From Mimachlamys varia (lineage: Eukaryota; Mollusca; Bivalvia; Pectinida; Pectinidae): a stretch of 64,000 nt of DNA. The stretch is from assembly GCA_947623455.1 (NCBI GenBank), contig OX392542.1, forward strand, positions 9,741,625 to 9,805,624, written 5' to 3'. Positions 30,001-45,000 of the stretch are shown piece by piece. Below the pieces are notes generated by a model, which saw only the letters and a program-made list of their open reading frames with translations, was not told where the DNA came from and did not search any database. The position numbers and the translations under genes are program-made. Within the stretch, counting starts at the first letter, position 1. Each line of letters opens with the position of its first letter.

Positions 30001-33000
30001 CCACAACAAAAATGTTTATTACACAAATATCAAATTGTCTCATAGAAGCTAATATTTGCAATATTGATTTAAATGAAATTAAATGTGAGTTAAATGAAGA
30101 TTGTATGTATTGGTGAAATACTAAGACTGTTTAAATAGTATTCATGTTTGCTCAAGGTTTAAAGACAATGAATAGATTTTTTTCTCACCTTAGTATAAAG
30201 ACACCATGCAGCTGAATTTCTTCTAGTGTTCCTGCAAGAAAATAATAATGTATTATTCTAAATACTGTGCATAATTATGCAAAATACAGATTGAAAATGT
30301 TGGTAAACAAATACAATATCCAGCACGGAGATCCAACTTCCTGTGGGTCATGGTCATGGAGATCCAACTTCCTGTGGGTCATGGTCACGGAGATCCAACT
30401 TCCTGTGGGTCGTGATCTGTGGACTAGCTGGTGCAGGACTCAGAAGTATTAAAAAGGAGCTCAATCCAAGAGTAATCAATTAAGTAAAGTAAACAATGGA
30501 GTATCTACACTCAAAATATCCAACAATGTTAAGTCTGACTCATCAAGCCCCCAAAAAGTAGATATTTCTGCAAAAGAAAATAGCAATGAATCTTTGATCC
30601 GATTGCCAGGGGTAGTATAGAATAGGATTCCAAAATCTATAATATATAAATATTGAACACGTGGTTTCACTTGGCTATTTTCATGCTAATTTACTCAGCT
30701 CAAAATAGAACAGTTGTCATATGTAGAATAACTTTCTACACTCACAAACAGTGGTAACTAAATAACCTTGAAGCCAACAACTGAAATTGGTTTGACATAT
30801 TTTTGCTAATTAATTTCACAAAAAGGGCTGTAAGTCCTCTAAAAAGGATTAAATTTTTAACTTGAAATGATGGTGCGTAACTACATAATATATTAATTTC
30901 AATAAAATCTGCCTGTTAGTTAAAATGGAGTTTTCTGTACGAGTAATTAAGCATGAAGGGGCCGTAACTCCTTGAGCATTTAATGTAAACTTTCAATATG
31001 TTTATTTTTTCCTATTTTACAACAATCATTTCAGCTTGTATTCATCAGTCCTAAGCTGGTTGGTGCAGACATGAGCACACAGGGGGTCTAAATATGGTGG
31101 AAAACTGGTGTACTCTGAGAAAAACCAACATTGTTGAGAAGGTGATCCCAAACCTTTTCTGGTTCAATAGGAAAACCAAACCCCAGTGCTTTGGTGAAAG
31201 GTGAGTGGGAAATCTACCGTATCCACCACATTTTTCTCTATACAATATCTTACCCCACAGGTAGTTGAGCAGATCTATCTCCTGGATGAGATTCTCCAGC
31301 TGGACTTTAAGAGTAAAGGTACAGGTATCCAGGGTGATGGTAGCCTGTAGACTTCGCTTTAGGATGCCAGCGTACAGACAGCAGCTAAACCCGTTGCAGG
31401 TACCCATAACCTCACAGACCGCAGGCACCGACTCAGAAATGTTGGCCAAGTAGGACATATTACTGGCAGTAAAATTGGTGCAATCTGGAAGGGAAGCCAA
31501 CTACTTTATGAGATTGAGTGCAAGATGTATTTCGGATAAAATTTCAAACAAATTATAATAATTGACTATTTAAACAGGATAAAATATCTCCAGCCAAAAG
31601 TTGAAATACCACATGGTCCTCAATATATATTGAATGAACAGGACGTGTAAAGAATTTTCAATATTTAGCACCTGACGATAACCTTGACATAGATCAAAGT
31701 GTTCTACTTTTAACAAACTAGATAACTTCTCACTCCAGCAAGGTTCAGACCAAATATTAGGACTCTAGCTTTTTTTTGGTTATCAAGATGCTGCACCATA
31801 GCCAAAGAACACTTAACTTTTTGAGGCTGCTGAGATATGTAATCTTCAAATTTAATATATCTGATTTTGAGTGTCTAAATATTTAAACCAAGCAAGATAC
31901 ATTTCCAATTGAAGTATACTTTCCATTTAGCTTTTGCTTTACAGAACACATGATGAAAAATATCCAATCCTTAACTATGTATAAATGTATTTTCCTAGAT
32001 TTGAGGCTACACCTCACCGTTGATCCAGCCAAACATGTCTGCCTCCTGTTTCATGCTATAATAGTCACACAGCTCTGTGGTGGACAGATAGTCGTCCAGA
32101 TGTAGATATCGTATCAACTCATCACTCTGGGCGGAGGTAAAGGTGTCGTTCACATCTAAACCTCTCTCATTCATCCATTGTGTCAGGGAAAACGCTGAAA
32201 TAATTAATAAATTAGTGAAGCTATGTATTTTAGTATCAATTAAACAGCGAAACTATGTATTGTTATCAATATTCAATAGTATTCAACATTCAATACAACT
32301 ACAAACTTCCATTGTTCACATTCAATTATGTTCAACAGTATATTCACAGATTGTTAACAATATCCAATGGGGATTTTATGTATTTCTTTCTATATTGAAC
32401 AGTAATATGATCTTACAACAATTATGTACAATATTCAATACAAAAATATACTGTTATTCTTATTCAACAGTGTATTTACGAATTGATATCAATAATACTC
32501 AATAATATGTATTGCTATCCATATTCATCAGTAATATAATCCTAAACAAAACAATTATGTACAGTATTCAATATTCAATACAACAATATACTGTTATTCA
32601 TATTCAACCATGTTTAACAGTGTATTTACGAATTGTTATCAATATTCAATAGAGAGTTTAATATTGCTATCCCAACTTTAACAAAAAATATATCTCCTAT
32701 ATTCAATATTCAATATAATTATATGCATGTACTGTTATAATTCATATTCAACCGTGAATCTATGTATTCAGTGTTAAGTTTCATATTCAGGAATATTAAT
32801 TCCCCATTTTATGAACAAGGATAATTGCTGCTACTCGATATTTCCTGCTGTTACTCACTTGAGTTGAGGAAGCCTGCGGTGTGATTACAGGTGGGTTTGT
32901 CTATGGTCGTTTCGTTAAACACCGTCACCTGTTTCTCGCAGGGTCCGGACGCCTCGAAGCAGGCTTCAATCCTCATATTGAAGGAGTATTGTCTCTCTAT

Positions 33001-36000
33001 CTGACGGTCCCTAACCTCATATCTAATGTCAAACAAGCAAACATGGCAATTAGTATACAAAATAATTCATAGTCCTAAAATTAACATGTTAGCCCCTCCC
33101 ACTTTATAGAAACAATTCACATAAGCCATAAAACATGCTGGTTATAATATAAACATTCTGAGTCTATATCAAACAAAGTTTGAACTTACTTTCTTTGTTA
33201 GTAGGGAGCAATCTGTAGCTGATGCCTCTAATTTGAGATTTAAGTTACTATCATTACCTTGAACCTTATTGCGGGTTACACATTCAATTAATTTTGATTT
33301 CCCGGTAAGGTTAATCTCCATACAAGTTACTCATTATTAAGTGTTATATCTGGAACAGATGAGGCGTTAAGGTTAATCTCCATACAAGTTACTCATTATT
33401 AAGTGTTATATCTGGAACAGATGAGGCGTTAAGGTTAATCTCCATACAAGTTACTTGCTAAGTGTTGGTAATATCGGGGACAGATGAGGCGTAACTATTT
33501 GTATTGAAACAAATAGTACCATTTATCTTAAGATAGGAAAAATACTTTTGCCATAGGTTTAACACAACATAATGATAATCAATGAGGGTACTCACACGAG
33601 CTGAAATGGTCCATACAGGGACAGAGTATGGTCTCTACCTGTTAATTAAAAGATATAAAATTAAACATTCTGGAAATACATATTTTTTAAAATTCTCTTT
33701 GTCAAATAATCAGGATCTGACTGCAGTACAAACTTAACAAGATACCAATGCCAGGCTCAGAATTTCTCACTAGCTCTGTTTTTATTCTGGTGACATTAAA
33801 AGTAGGTCAAGATCATTAATCTGAACAAAGTAAACCCCAGCAAAATACAAGACAAGTGCACACTGTAGTTCACAACCTAATTTAACACAAACTAGGCTGA
33901 ACTTCCATACAAGTCATGACAATTGAGCCAGCCCTTCACCCTAGAGTTTTACAGGCAAAATGCCATTATATTATATAGGCATAATGGAATTTAATAGGTG
34001 ACCTTGAATGTGAGCCATGGTTTATAGTAAGACATACAGGTTGCGGGCAATTTAAAACAAATATATATATCAGGGGCCTGCTACTGTAGACAAAGATATG
34101 CAGGTCAGGGGCTAAGTATTTGTACGTCATTAAAGGTACGCAAATGAGATACCTCTTATTGAAATGAATAATATGACAAAGGCAAAGCCTGAAAAGAGCT
34201 AGCTTTATAATTATACTGGTTCAGAAAGTGATAAAATTTCCATAATTTTAAATCGGCAAGTCAAAAAAAAAAAAAACACAGCTTTTGAAGCAACGACAGA
34301 GATAAATGTAACAGACATCAACTGAAAGATATTTCGGTTATTCTGTACACACCGGAAATAACCGATGAAGGCCGAGTGTGAAGTAACATAATTGTGTGAC
34401 ATGTTTCCGGAGGGCTACTTCCGGACGAAAGAAATCAAAGGCAATGGGTAGCAAGCAAGGGGGAAACAACTCTGTTTACGCACACATGTGTTACCATTCA
34501 AGAGCTTCGCTCCGCCCGAGAGCTACGCTCTTATAAGCATATCAGGGCCACCAACAATATTGAAATCTACACAGATCACGGACCACCTACTGAAGCTAAA
34601 TCTGGATTCACCTTCACTTACCAAATTCAAAGACATGTAAATCAATGTCAACTGATATTGTTTCCAGTTTGATTTTCAAAGAGTTTCTGCAAGGGTCCAT
34701 GGCCAACGAAGCATAGATGTTTGTGTCAATACGCTCGACCAGCATGCAGCACCGGATGTCGGAACAGGTATCACCAAGGTAACAGGTGGTGGCCGTGCCG
34801 GTCAGAGTCGGTAAGGAGGTCACGACATGGCAGTCTAGGAGGAAGACAAAAAATAAACAGATACTTGAACAGAGCTCTGTCACAATCATTAACCCTTAAA
34901 GTCATATTTGAACTCTTCATAAATCAAAAGATTGAAATACTTCATTAAGAAATGTTAAGGGTGAATTTGTTAAAAAGTTTAGCATAATTACTAAACATTT
35001 GATGAAAGCTTCAAAAGGTTTACGCTTGTTTGGTTGGTTTAAAGTTCTATTTCATAGTCATATAACTTAGTAAGTCAACAAAAAGTCAAGATATCTGTAT
35101 TGATGCAAACCGGTTTAGTTTCTAAGCCATGTTGTAATACTTGGTGACATGTTATGCAGTAGACTATATAATCGGCTTTTAATCCCCAATTGGACAAGAA
35201 AAAGGCCACTCCCAAAACCTTATGGGTTTTCTTCCACATTATAATTAAAACCTTTTTATGCATCTGGTCAAGGAAAGTGATTTATTGTATAATATTGCTG
35301 TGAAACAGAAATTTCTTAACAAATTAGGTTATTTGTATTATGATGTACAATTATATTTAACAGGAGTGATGTATGGCTGGACAGGGGTTCAAACCTGTGA
35401 CTTTTAAAACTCAACCAATTTAGCTATCTGGCCGCGAACGATAAACCCGTCTCGATCCACTAAATATATATCTGAACTAGAATCCTGAGTATAAAGTTTA
35501 TTTGAATTGATGAAAATCGTTTACCATCTTTCCAGCCATCTGTGGCGCCAGCAAACCATCCAGTAGACTGGTTACATTGAGGGTCCATCATGAAGTGAGC
35601 GACACGTAGATCCTCCAACAGCTGGTAGGAGACATACCCAGGTAGAGGGGATAGGTTGGGGTCCAGGTTTTTACTGGTGAGCCAGGAGTTCAGGGAGAAA
35701 GCTGCCGACAACAAAATACTAGTGTTAGGATATCCAATCCATCAAAGTAAATGAGTCTGATATAACAATTATACCACTCACATCCGGTGTTGTCTTATCC
35801 TATGGACAACAGATCAACTGAACCTTTATATGATAGGTGGTAAAACCTAGACTCACACCAATGAAATATTCAAGGACATTTTCGGTGGTTTACATCATCT
35901 TGGCAATATTCAAAACAGTGCAATGATAACTATTTTTTTTTTTTAATGGGCCACACTGCATATTTACAAACAACTTTTGCATGTTTGTAGTACGTATTTA

Positions 36001-39000
36001 ATCTTTCACAAATACTGTTAAATACATACAAAATTAAAGCATTAAATGACTTAAAATTTCTTGTCTTTCTTTTACTTTGAATTATTCACAGATGGATTTT
36101 TACCATTAAAAAGCCGTCAATTACTTACACGGATTTTTGGCAGCGAATCCGGAGGTGAAATCACATGACTTGATCGGCAGTTTGGTTTGATTCATTACGT
36201 TGACGATCTGGTCACAAGGACCTGTACTCTCCGTACACAACACCAAGTCTAGGGTGACTTCATAGTTACCCTCGGTAACCAGGCGGTACATCTCCAATCT
36301 GTATTACAACACATCATTGGATAATATTAACTCCAGTGAAAGTGGTGTGTTTTTTTTTGCAGTGTTATACATGTAGCTACCCTCAGTAACCAGGCGGTAC
36401 GTTTACATTTCCAAACTGCATTATAAAATATAATGCACAGCATAAAAATGCCTGCATTTCGCATTGCAGAAATTTACTTTGAGATTATTTATTTTAGATA
36501 CAGTATATAAAAGTTACAAAACATTTCCATTTTTTAATGGCATAAATATTCTGTGATGTATTGTTGTATTGTATTGTACAGTAAATGTTATATTGAGGTG
36601 CATGATAGCTATTGTATTGTGATGTATCGCATGGTATTGTACAGTATGTTAAGGGTGTGTGATAGCTGTTGTATCGTGATGTATCGTTGTATTGTATGGT
36701 ATATGTTTAGGGTGCGTGATGGCTATTGTATCGTGATGTATTGCTGTATTGTATTGTATTGTACAGTATATGTTATATTGAGGTACGTGATAGCTATTGT
36801 ATCGTGATGTATCGTTGTATTGTATGGTATATTAAACAGTATATGTTATATGGAGGTACGTGATAGCTATTGTATCGTGATGTATCATTGTATTGTATGG
36901 TATTGTACAGTATCTGTTATATTGAGGTACGTGATAGCTATTGTATCGTGATGTATCATTGTATTGTATGGTATTGTACAGTATATGTTTAGGGTGTGTG
37001 ATAACGCACTGACAGTAAGGTGACATTTGCTATAATTCAACAGACCAATGTATGGTAGATGAAGCAGACAGAAGTAGCAACACTTACTCCACTCCGAGGA
37101 CACCTTGTAGTCTGAAGACAACCTTCTCACCTGAAATAACACAAGTTTCGTATTAGTCTATGAATTATGAATCAATGTGAAACTATTAACAATATTCAGT
37201 TATTATATAAACAAGAGGTCCAATGGGCCTAAATTATAAATAGACCACCTATCGCACAACTTAATATCACCGGGTATCACCACTGCAAATTTCAGAAAGA
37301 TTAAGTCTTCTGGATTGACATATATGACAGACTTTACCTAAGTCTATTCTTATAATCATTGACCCATAAAATGACCTGTTGCCCCATGGTCTGTTTTTTA
37401 ATAGTAACAGAGATCTAGATGCTCTTTTTTAACTTTTTAAAACCTTATTTCACCCCTCATATAACAGTGTATCAGCATGGGATGATAAGTTTCTGGGAAT
37501 GAACAGACTGACAGGAGAGACAGATGGAGACCATGTTTATTATAAGTCATCTTATCTCTGATGTGAAGCGATAAATATTGAGACTGGTATGGACCAAGAT
37601 TTATGGTAAAGACAGGTATATATACAGACTTACTCCAACTGTAGGTGGGCAGGGGGACAGGTATGGATAGACTTACCCCAATTGTAGGTGGGCAGGGGGA
37701 CAGGTATGGACAGAGATTCCAGTGTGATCACAAGTTGATTATCACATCCGTCTATATTGACCCCCGCGTGGAAAGCGTAGTCGATATCGGCTCCAGTCAG
37801 GCAGCATTGTACCGAGTTACAGGTGTCGGCAAGTTGACAGTAGGTATTGGAACTGGCAATCTCAGACACGTTCACAGATGTTGTACAATCTGCAATAAAT
37901 AATGAAAACCTTTTGATATACGTGTATACAGCACACTCTTTTTTAACAAGACAGCAGTTTTTTTAATCCTAGATTATACCGAAGAGTGTAAATTGATAAG
38001 GGTGATGACACCCACAATACTGATGTATTGGGTAATTGATGTGGGAAGCGTACCTCTAACCCAACCGTCTGAGGCCGGGACACTGCTGCCGATGGTGTTT
38101 TGTGCACAGGGTATTGGCAGCTTGTACCAGGACAGTCCAAGGTCCACAAACAACTTGGACAGATCTTGTGACGTCACCGGGGCCAACACCATATTTTCAT
38201 TCAGCCACGTGGGCAAAGAGAAATCTGTAATAGACAACACTTAAGTTAGTAATAATACTCTGCTTTCCTTGTTATTTCAATATAACTTAATCTGGCTTGT
38301 AAGAGGCATTTTCATTGGCTTTGAAACTTAATTGTGTTATCACCTCATAAGGCCAAAAAAAAGTGTCATCATTTGTGACGTCGCTTTTGATTTGCTGCTA
38401 CAACAGGGTAATGATTTTCGAGAGGAAAGAGTGCAACGATAAAAGTGGATTTTTACAGGGATTACGTAGAAAAGATTAAAGAGTTTGAAGTTAATCCTTA
38501 ATTATTTATGATATGGTTTATCAGGAATTCTCACTTTTGATTTGAATGATATTTGTTTCATGAAAATTATAAAAATAGAAAATTGACAAATCAGCTTTCC
38601 AAACATTTTTATTTGATTGTCACAATCCTTTGATCTTTGACATCAAAATAAAAAATAATCTTACTCTACATTCAACTCATTTGCCCTGAGCTCTCCCATT
38701 CTAAAAGATGAAATAGTTCATTATGAATTATCAGGGGTGACTATGATTCCTGACTTACCTGACTGTTTGAAGGACTGATCCCAGCTACACGGCAGCATCG
38801 GTAGACGAACGTCCGACAGAACCAGATGGTTGTCTTCACATGCCTGGTCACTCTCGCTACAGACACTCACGTTCATAGACACCAGGTACTCCTGGGCATC
38901 GTCAAAGTGGTCAACCATGTACCTGTAATGGTGGGTAGGGAGGTCAGTATTAAATCAGGGTGGTCAGGTGGTGCAGTGGATAGCGCACTTGCCTTTCACC

Positions 39001-42000
39001 AAGGGGGCCGGGGTTGGATTCTCCGACCAGACGTAAAAAGATATGAAGACACATGCCCAACAATGTGGGTTTTCTCTGGGTACTCCGTTTTCCTCCCACA
39101 ATAAGACCCCTCGAGTGCTTACATCCAGGCCAACAAGAGTGATTAATATAAGTTTGATAACTTGTTTCATAATTGGTAACGATATATATAAAGTTTATCT
39201 AATATTTTTTAGTATCAAATCCGAGAGGATGATCAGCCAATGACCAAGCAGAGGTGAATATCTGGCCAATGGCTAATCAGGAGCTGAATATGTAAGGCAG
39301 TAGAAATGTATTCAATGATTGTCTTCCCTCTAGGGTCAATAAAGCCAATACACACTCGGCATATGGCAGTTTTCGCTTCTGTAAACCACCAAAAATAACA
39401 ATTTTACTGCAAGGGTTATCTTTAATTCATTCACCCCTATCAACACATTTGAACTCTTCCAATTCAAAGGCTGGAATAGTTCATTATAAAATTTCAGGGG
39501 TGACTGAGTTAATCATTTATTCAGTCTAAAGCTAAGGTATGAATGGATAGTCTGACTGACATTCAAAATTTTGATAGATGTGTAAATACTCAGTGTTTTT
39601 AATTTTACAAGGAACATTTTTGCAGTTTCCCTGACAACGATACTTACACTAGTCTTACAATGCCTCCAAGGTAAAAGTGCTGTTCTTGTCCTAAAAATGA
39701 AATTTTGTAACATTTATAAAATAATTTATCAAACAAACAGCAAGTTCATAAACTTCATATCCCATATTTCAACAGCAATCAAGCACTAAAAATATTTATT
39801 CATCACACAGATATGCCTCTGCTTTGATGGAAATAGTGCTGAATTCAAAGTCTTACCAAAGAAGAATAGCAAAGGCATTCAAATTTTTAACCAAAACAAG
39901 AGTTCTAATATCTTAGCACCAACCATTTTACAATCTTAAATAAGTTTGATCAAGTCATGCATACAGTGCATACACCATGTGGTAATTCCTAGAGGGCATA
40001 GGGAATATAAGTGAGCGTAACCCCTGGGTATCAGTAATGAGTGACCCCTTGCGGCTCATTCCCCGAACACCAACTCTGGTCACTTGAAATCCACTGTGTT
40101 GCCCATCAAGCTAGAGCGCATTCCCATTAGAACAAAAGCAAGAAATATACAATTTAAATGTGCAACAGGCGCTTTAAGTGGTAGAATCAGACAATGAATG
40201 ACATGTCTCTTCATGCTGACACATATATCCATTCCAAACAGATAGATAAACTAAAACCTGGTTATCTCTTACTCGCTTAACTCGATGACCCCGTTTAATT
40301 TGAAGTGTATTACTTGGCGCCTGCCAGACATCAAACTTAGTACCGGGTATATGAACTCTTTTGGCTCGAATACTCGGATAACTCAGAGTTTTTTTTATAT
40401 TGGCACGACTTTGGGTTCATGAGGTTCGGCTGTGTATTTTGATAGTTTTCTTTTACTTACGCCACTCGGTGAAGGTCGTGAGAGTTTTCTGTTACTTACG
40501 CCACTCGGTGAAGGTCGTGAGAGACACGTTGGTGAAGAACTTGTCGATGCCCAGGTTGAGGTATGACTGGCACCCATCCATCTGAAGGTACACATGGAAG
40601 TTCCGTCCAAGGTCAGAGGTCACACAGCACTCCACAGCCGTACACAGATCTGTTAGGTGACAGTTGATAGCTGCCGGGTCAGCAAGGTCAGGCAAGGTCA
40701 AGGCCAGAGGGCAGGCTGAAAAGTCAACAAATGGAAATACAATTTCGGTTCTGTAGAATGCCATTCGATAAAACACAAGCAAGGTTAATTTATTCACCCC
40801 TGAAATTTCATAATGAACCATTCCAACCTTTCAATTGGAACAGTTCAATGTATCTTCAGGGGTAGATGAGTTGACCTCTACAACTTGAATTATCTGCCCT
40901 TACCTATCTTTAACTCTTTCAAGGACACGGCAGATTTGTCAAAGGACAAACAACTGGAAAACATACAGGCAACACACAGTCTCCAGGACAGATAAGAAAC
41001 TAATGGCCAGTGTCAAAGTTATTATAAGGTTTAACATTTCTCATATCTGAAAATATAAGAGGAAATAAGAGAAATAAGAGGAACAAAACTAAGAGCTCCC
41101 TTATCCTGATATCTCCCGGCCCGCCTTTTTCTTGAAGGGATTGACTCCTCTTAATTATCTCAGAAGAGATACATTTTTGTGTTGTACCTTTACTCCAGCC
41201 GTCTGCGGGATCAGAATTGTCATACACCCCTGATCCCAGGGCACACATGGGGTCCTCCAAGTAGCTGGCCAGCCGCAGTTTCTCCATCAGCAGTAGCACG
41301 GCCCAATCAGGCAGATCCTCACCCACACCAATGTTGTACTCCTGTTTCCATGTTGACAGTTTGAAATCTTAAAATAAAGTGGAATTTGCAATTAAGAAAT
41401 TGTTTTTAATACCTGTACTTTGTCTCTTACGTTTTGAAGCACAATATTTACCTATACATCTGCTGATGCCAAAACACAAATCACATGTACACACAAAGCT
41501 ACTTTTGAAGGTTTGTCCTTGGGCTTCCAAAAGAAATTGACTATAACTTTTCCTGCTAGTGTCATAAAATGGAGAAATTAAAGAACCCATATTTCCCAAA
41601 CTCTACATGAGAACTTAACTAGATGAGCTACCTGGTTTCCAACTATCAACCTTAATCTAGCTTCTCTACACTTTTGTCTCCTTTGGACCTAATAAGATTC
41701 ACATACATGTCTTTTCATTCAGGTCTGCTGTTTCATTGCTACACACACTGTGATATCTAAGGTGATGCTGACCAATGGCACCAATTTGGAACAACATGGG
41801 AAATTTGTAACCTCATCGATCCCGATTCGAATATCTGGAGTCTCCAAACTTTCGTCCAGACAAGGCATACGTATTATGCCTGATCTCCGTGTGTACTTGG
41901 AATGAAACCAGCCCCCCCCCCCTCCCCCCGATCTCCATGTGTACCTGGATGGAATGACCCCCCCCCCCCCCTGATTATGTCTGATCTCTGTGTGTACCTT

Positions 42001-45000
42001 GAATGTAGTAGTCCTTGTCCCAGGTACAAAGAGGCTTAGGCAGTCTAGTGTTGTCTAGTACAACAACCTCCAGGTCACAGCTAGCAGCGTCAAAACACAC
42101 GCTAACATTCAACGACACCAGGTAGTCTTGTTCATGGTAGAAATCATATACTTGATAGCTAAAAAAGATTGATATAAAATTGACAAATTAATATTCTCCT
42201 CAGTTGTTAACTTCATATAAACTTAATTTTCTATATGTTTAAACATCTCATCTGGAATTACTCAAGTTCTAGATTATCCGACTTTTAGAAAACAAAGTCA
42301 AATGATCACAAGGCAAACAAAGAAATAAGTTTCATCCTTCTACAATTACTTGTTATAAAACTTGAAATGTCGGACATAAATGCCCCCTTATTATGTATGC
42401 GAAGTTTGATGACAATCGGATCAGTAGTTATTTAAATAAGCTGGTTAAATTACTATGAGACAGGATGCGATGGGACGGGACGGACATGGGTAACACTATA
42501 TGTGGGGGCATTAATACAGAGCATAAACAAGTGCATACTGGTATGAATATAGTCTCTTTATGGCATCTGAAATCATGTGGCAGATAAACATTTCAAAGAA
42601 CCATATGGCCGCTTTGTCCATTTTATACTCAACAACGCATGAAAATGCATTCCTAAAGTATATATAGAATACAAGTTTAACTCTACATCACATAGAAGAC
42701 TGCCTTTGTAAACAATCCTAGTGTATTTAATGAATGCTGATGAGTGGTTGCAAGTTTATTTGAAAGCCAGACTTCCTACTTTATGTTTGAATTCTTACTC
42801 AAGTCGGATTACTCCTGCCATCCAGAAATGTTCAACAGTACCTGTAAAGATTAAAAGAAATTCTATTAAAGCATATTTCAACTTCTCATTTTATCTGACA
42901 CTTTTTTCTTTGCTTCAAAATTTAAAATGAATAAGATGTCAACATTTTCAACGTTTGAAAAAAAAACATTTTTGAAGTAGAGCTTGTTGATTACATATAC
43001 CCTTGATTTTTAATTTAACTTTTTTTACTAGCAATACCTAATCATATTTTAAAAATGTCTTTCACAATAAAAAATAGCATATTTCTTGACTACTTTTTTA
43101 GGAAATAGACACATTTATTTGATTTAAGCATTTCAGTCCATCAAAACCAGCTGCTTTCCAAATTTAATCATTGAATAAATTATTCTTTAATTTCTCCAAA
43201 ATAATGTTATCAATCAGAGACAATATTGTTTGTTTCCTCCAATTCTGTTTCCCTTTTCCAATTTTAGCTTTTCAGAAATAATGCTGTTTGCTTTCCTCAT
43301 TTAGAATGATATTCTTGTTTTGCTAAAATTACAGACACCAATTATCCCTTTACTTTTTACTTCAATTTGAAGTAGCCAATCACAAAGGCTGTTTCTTGCT
43401 TACCCCACTGATAGCCAATCAGAGAAATGGTTCTTTGGAATTTGTCGATGCCAATCATCATCTCTTCTCTACAGGGGTCGATGTCTACGTAAGTGTGGAA
43501 CGACCTGTCGACCAGGTCACTGTAGATACAACATTCATGTTTGGTACAGTCAGTCTTCAGGTGACACAGTGCAGAGTTTGTGACGTTTGGCAGGTTCACT
43601 GTTTTGGTACAAGCTGGAGACAGGATTATATCATGTTATGTTCATTATTGCATCAAACCTAATTTTAAAAGACTTGGTGAAGTGGTATTATTGAATATAA
43701 TTAATATGGGTCTTTGATATTTATAACTGAACATTGATATAGTTTCTTGTAAATTTACATAAAATTTGCACTTTCACAACTACAGTAAAACCCCACTTAC
43801 TAGGAACCTGGTTTACTCGAATATCCCTCATTTGTCAAAGAGTTCATTCTGTCCCGAACGAGTTTGTACATATTCAACCAGCCTTGGATAACTGGAATAC
43901 TACATAATCCTCAACCTAATGATCAGGTCCCTACGAGTTTAAGTAAGTGGGGTTTTACTGTATAATAGTATCCTTTTATAGATGAAATAATATGCATAAG
44001 AAGATGTTTTAACTGGGGACAGACTTTGAAAATATTTTACTTCTAAATTAGTCATGCTTTAACCAGGGCCCATACATTTAAACATTACACTTTGATACTT
44101 TGAGAATTGCCCTTATTCAATAATGCAGGTTTATCTGAATGAATGGCAGTAGGGGGACTTCTCGTTGACAGACTTACATGAAAACCACCCAGTGCCATCA
44201 GATGACTGGTAGATACCGTCTAGTGGGTCACAGGTTGGCAACAGCAGGTGGCCGGAGAGACCTAGGTGGTCCAATAGGTGAGCTCTTACATGTGGTGCCA
44301 GCGGCCGGGACATCATGTATTCATTTTCCATTAGCCAATCGTCGAGGGAGAAATCTAGGCAATGAAACATTAAAGGTTTTCCAACTTTAGGGTTCATTAC
44401 ATCAGAGCATACACAATTGGACATCATATTATTTTAGTGTAGGACTAGAATTATGTGATAATCTATACAAAATAATATTATAATGAAGGCTTACTTTACA
44501 GAGGAGGTTTATGACATTCTCTCAATAAGAAACATTAAATCAAGTACTGTAAAAGTGGAATTTTTGGTAGTGTGGAAATTTTCGCTTATTTCGCTGGCAT
44601 TAAATCTCCGTGAATAAATCAACACGCCAACATATTAAACATTCAAACTATACAGTGTATAATAGTAATATAGGTACACTGTGCAAAACAGCATGACTAC
44701 GTTATACAGTGCAAAATCTTCAACACCATGAGCATGTTGGAGGCTGATTAAGCAAAAAATTCTGCACGCGGAAATATTGTTTTTTGGGGGGTATATTTTA
44801 TGGAGAAATGTATTATTGAACTATATACATTTAGGGTTAGCTCTAATCTAAAGGAAGTTTTCAAAATGAAGTCACATAATATTATGTTTCGCATTTAATC
44901 TAATATTTACTGCTTTCTTTAAAATCTTCATACAGTTTTTCAATTATTTAAATTACTTGACTTTCTGATATGGCTTTGTATACCAGGAAATGTATGCAGG

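Noticed and set aside
38958..39030. Possible tRNA gene
   Set aside because: Only A- and B-box-like words; it is the head of a SINE with a characteristic body and tail.
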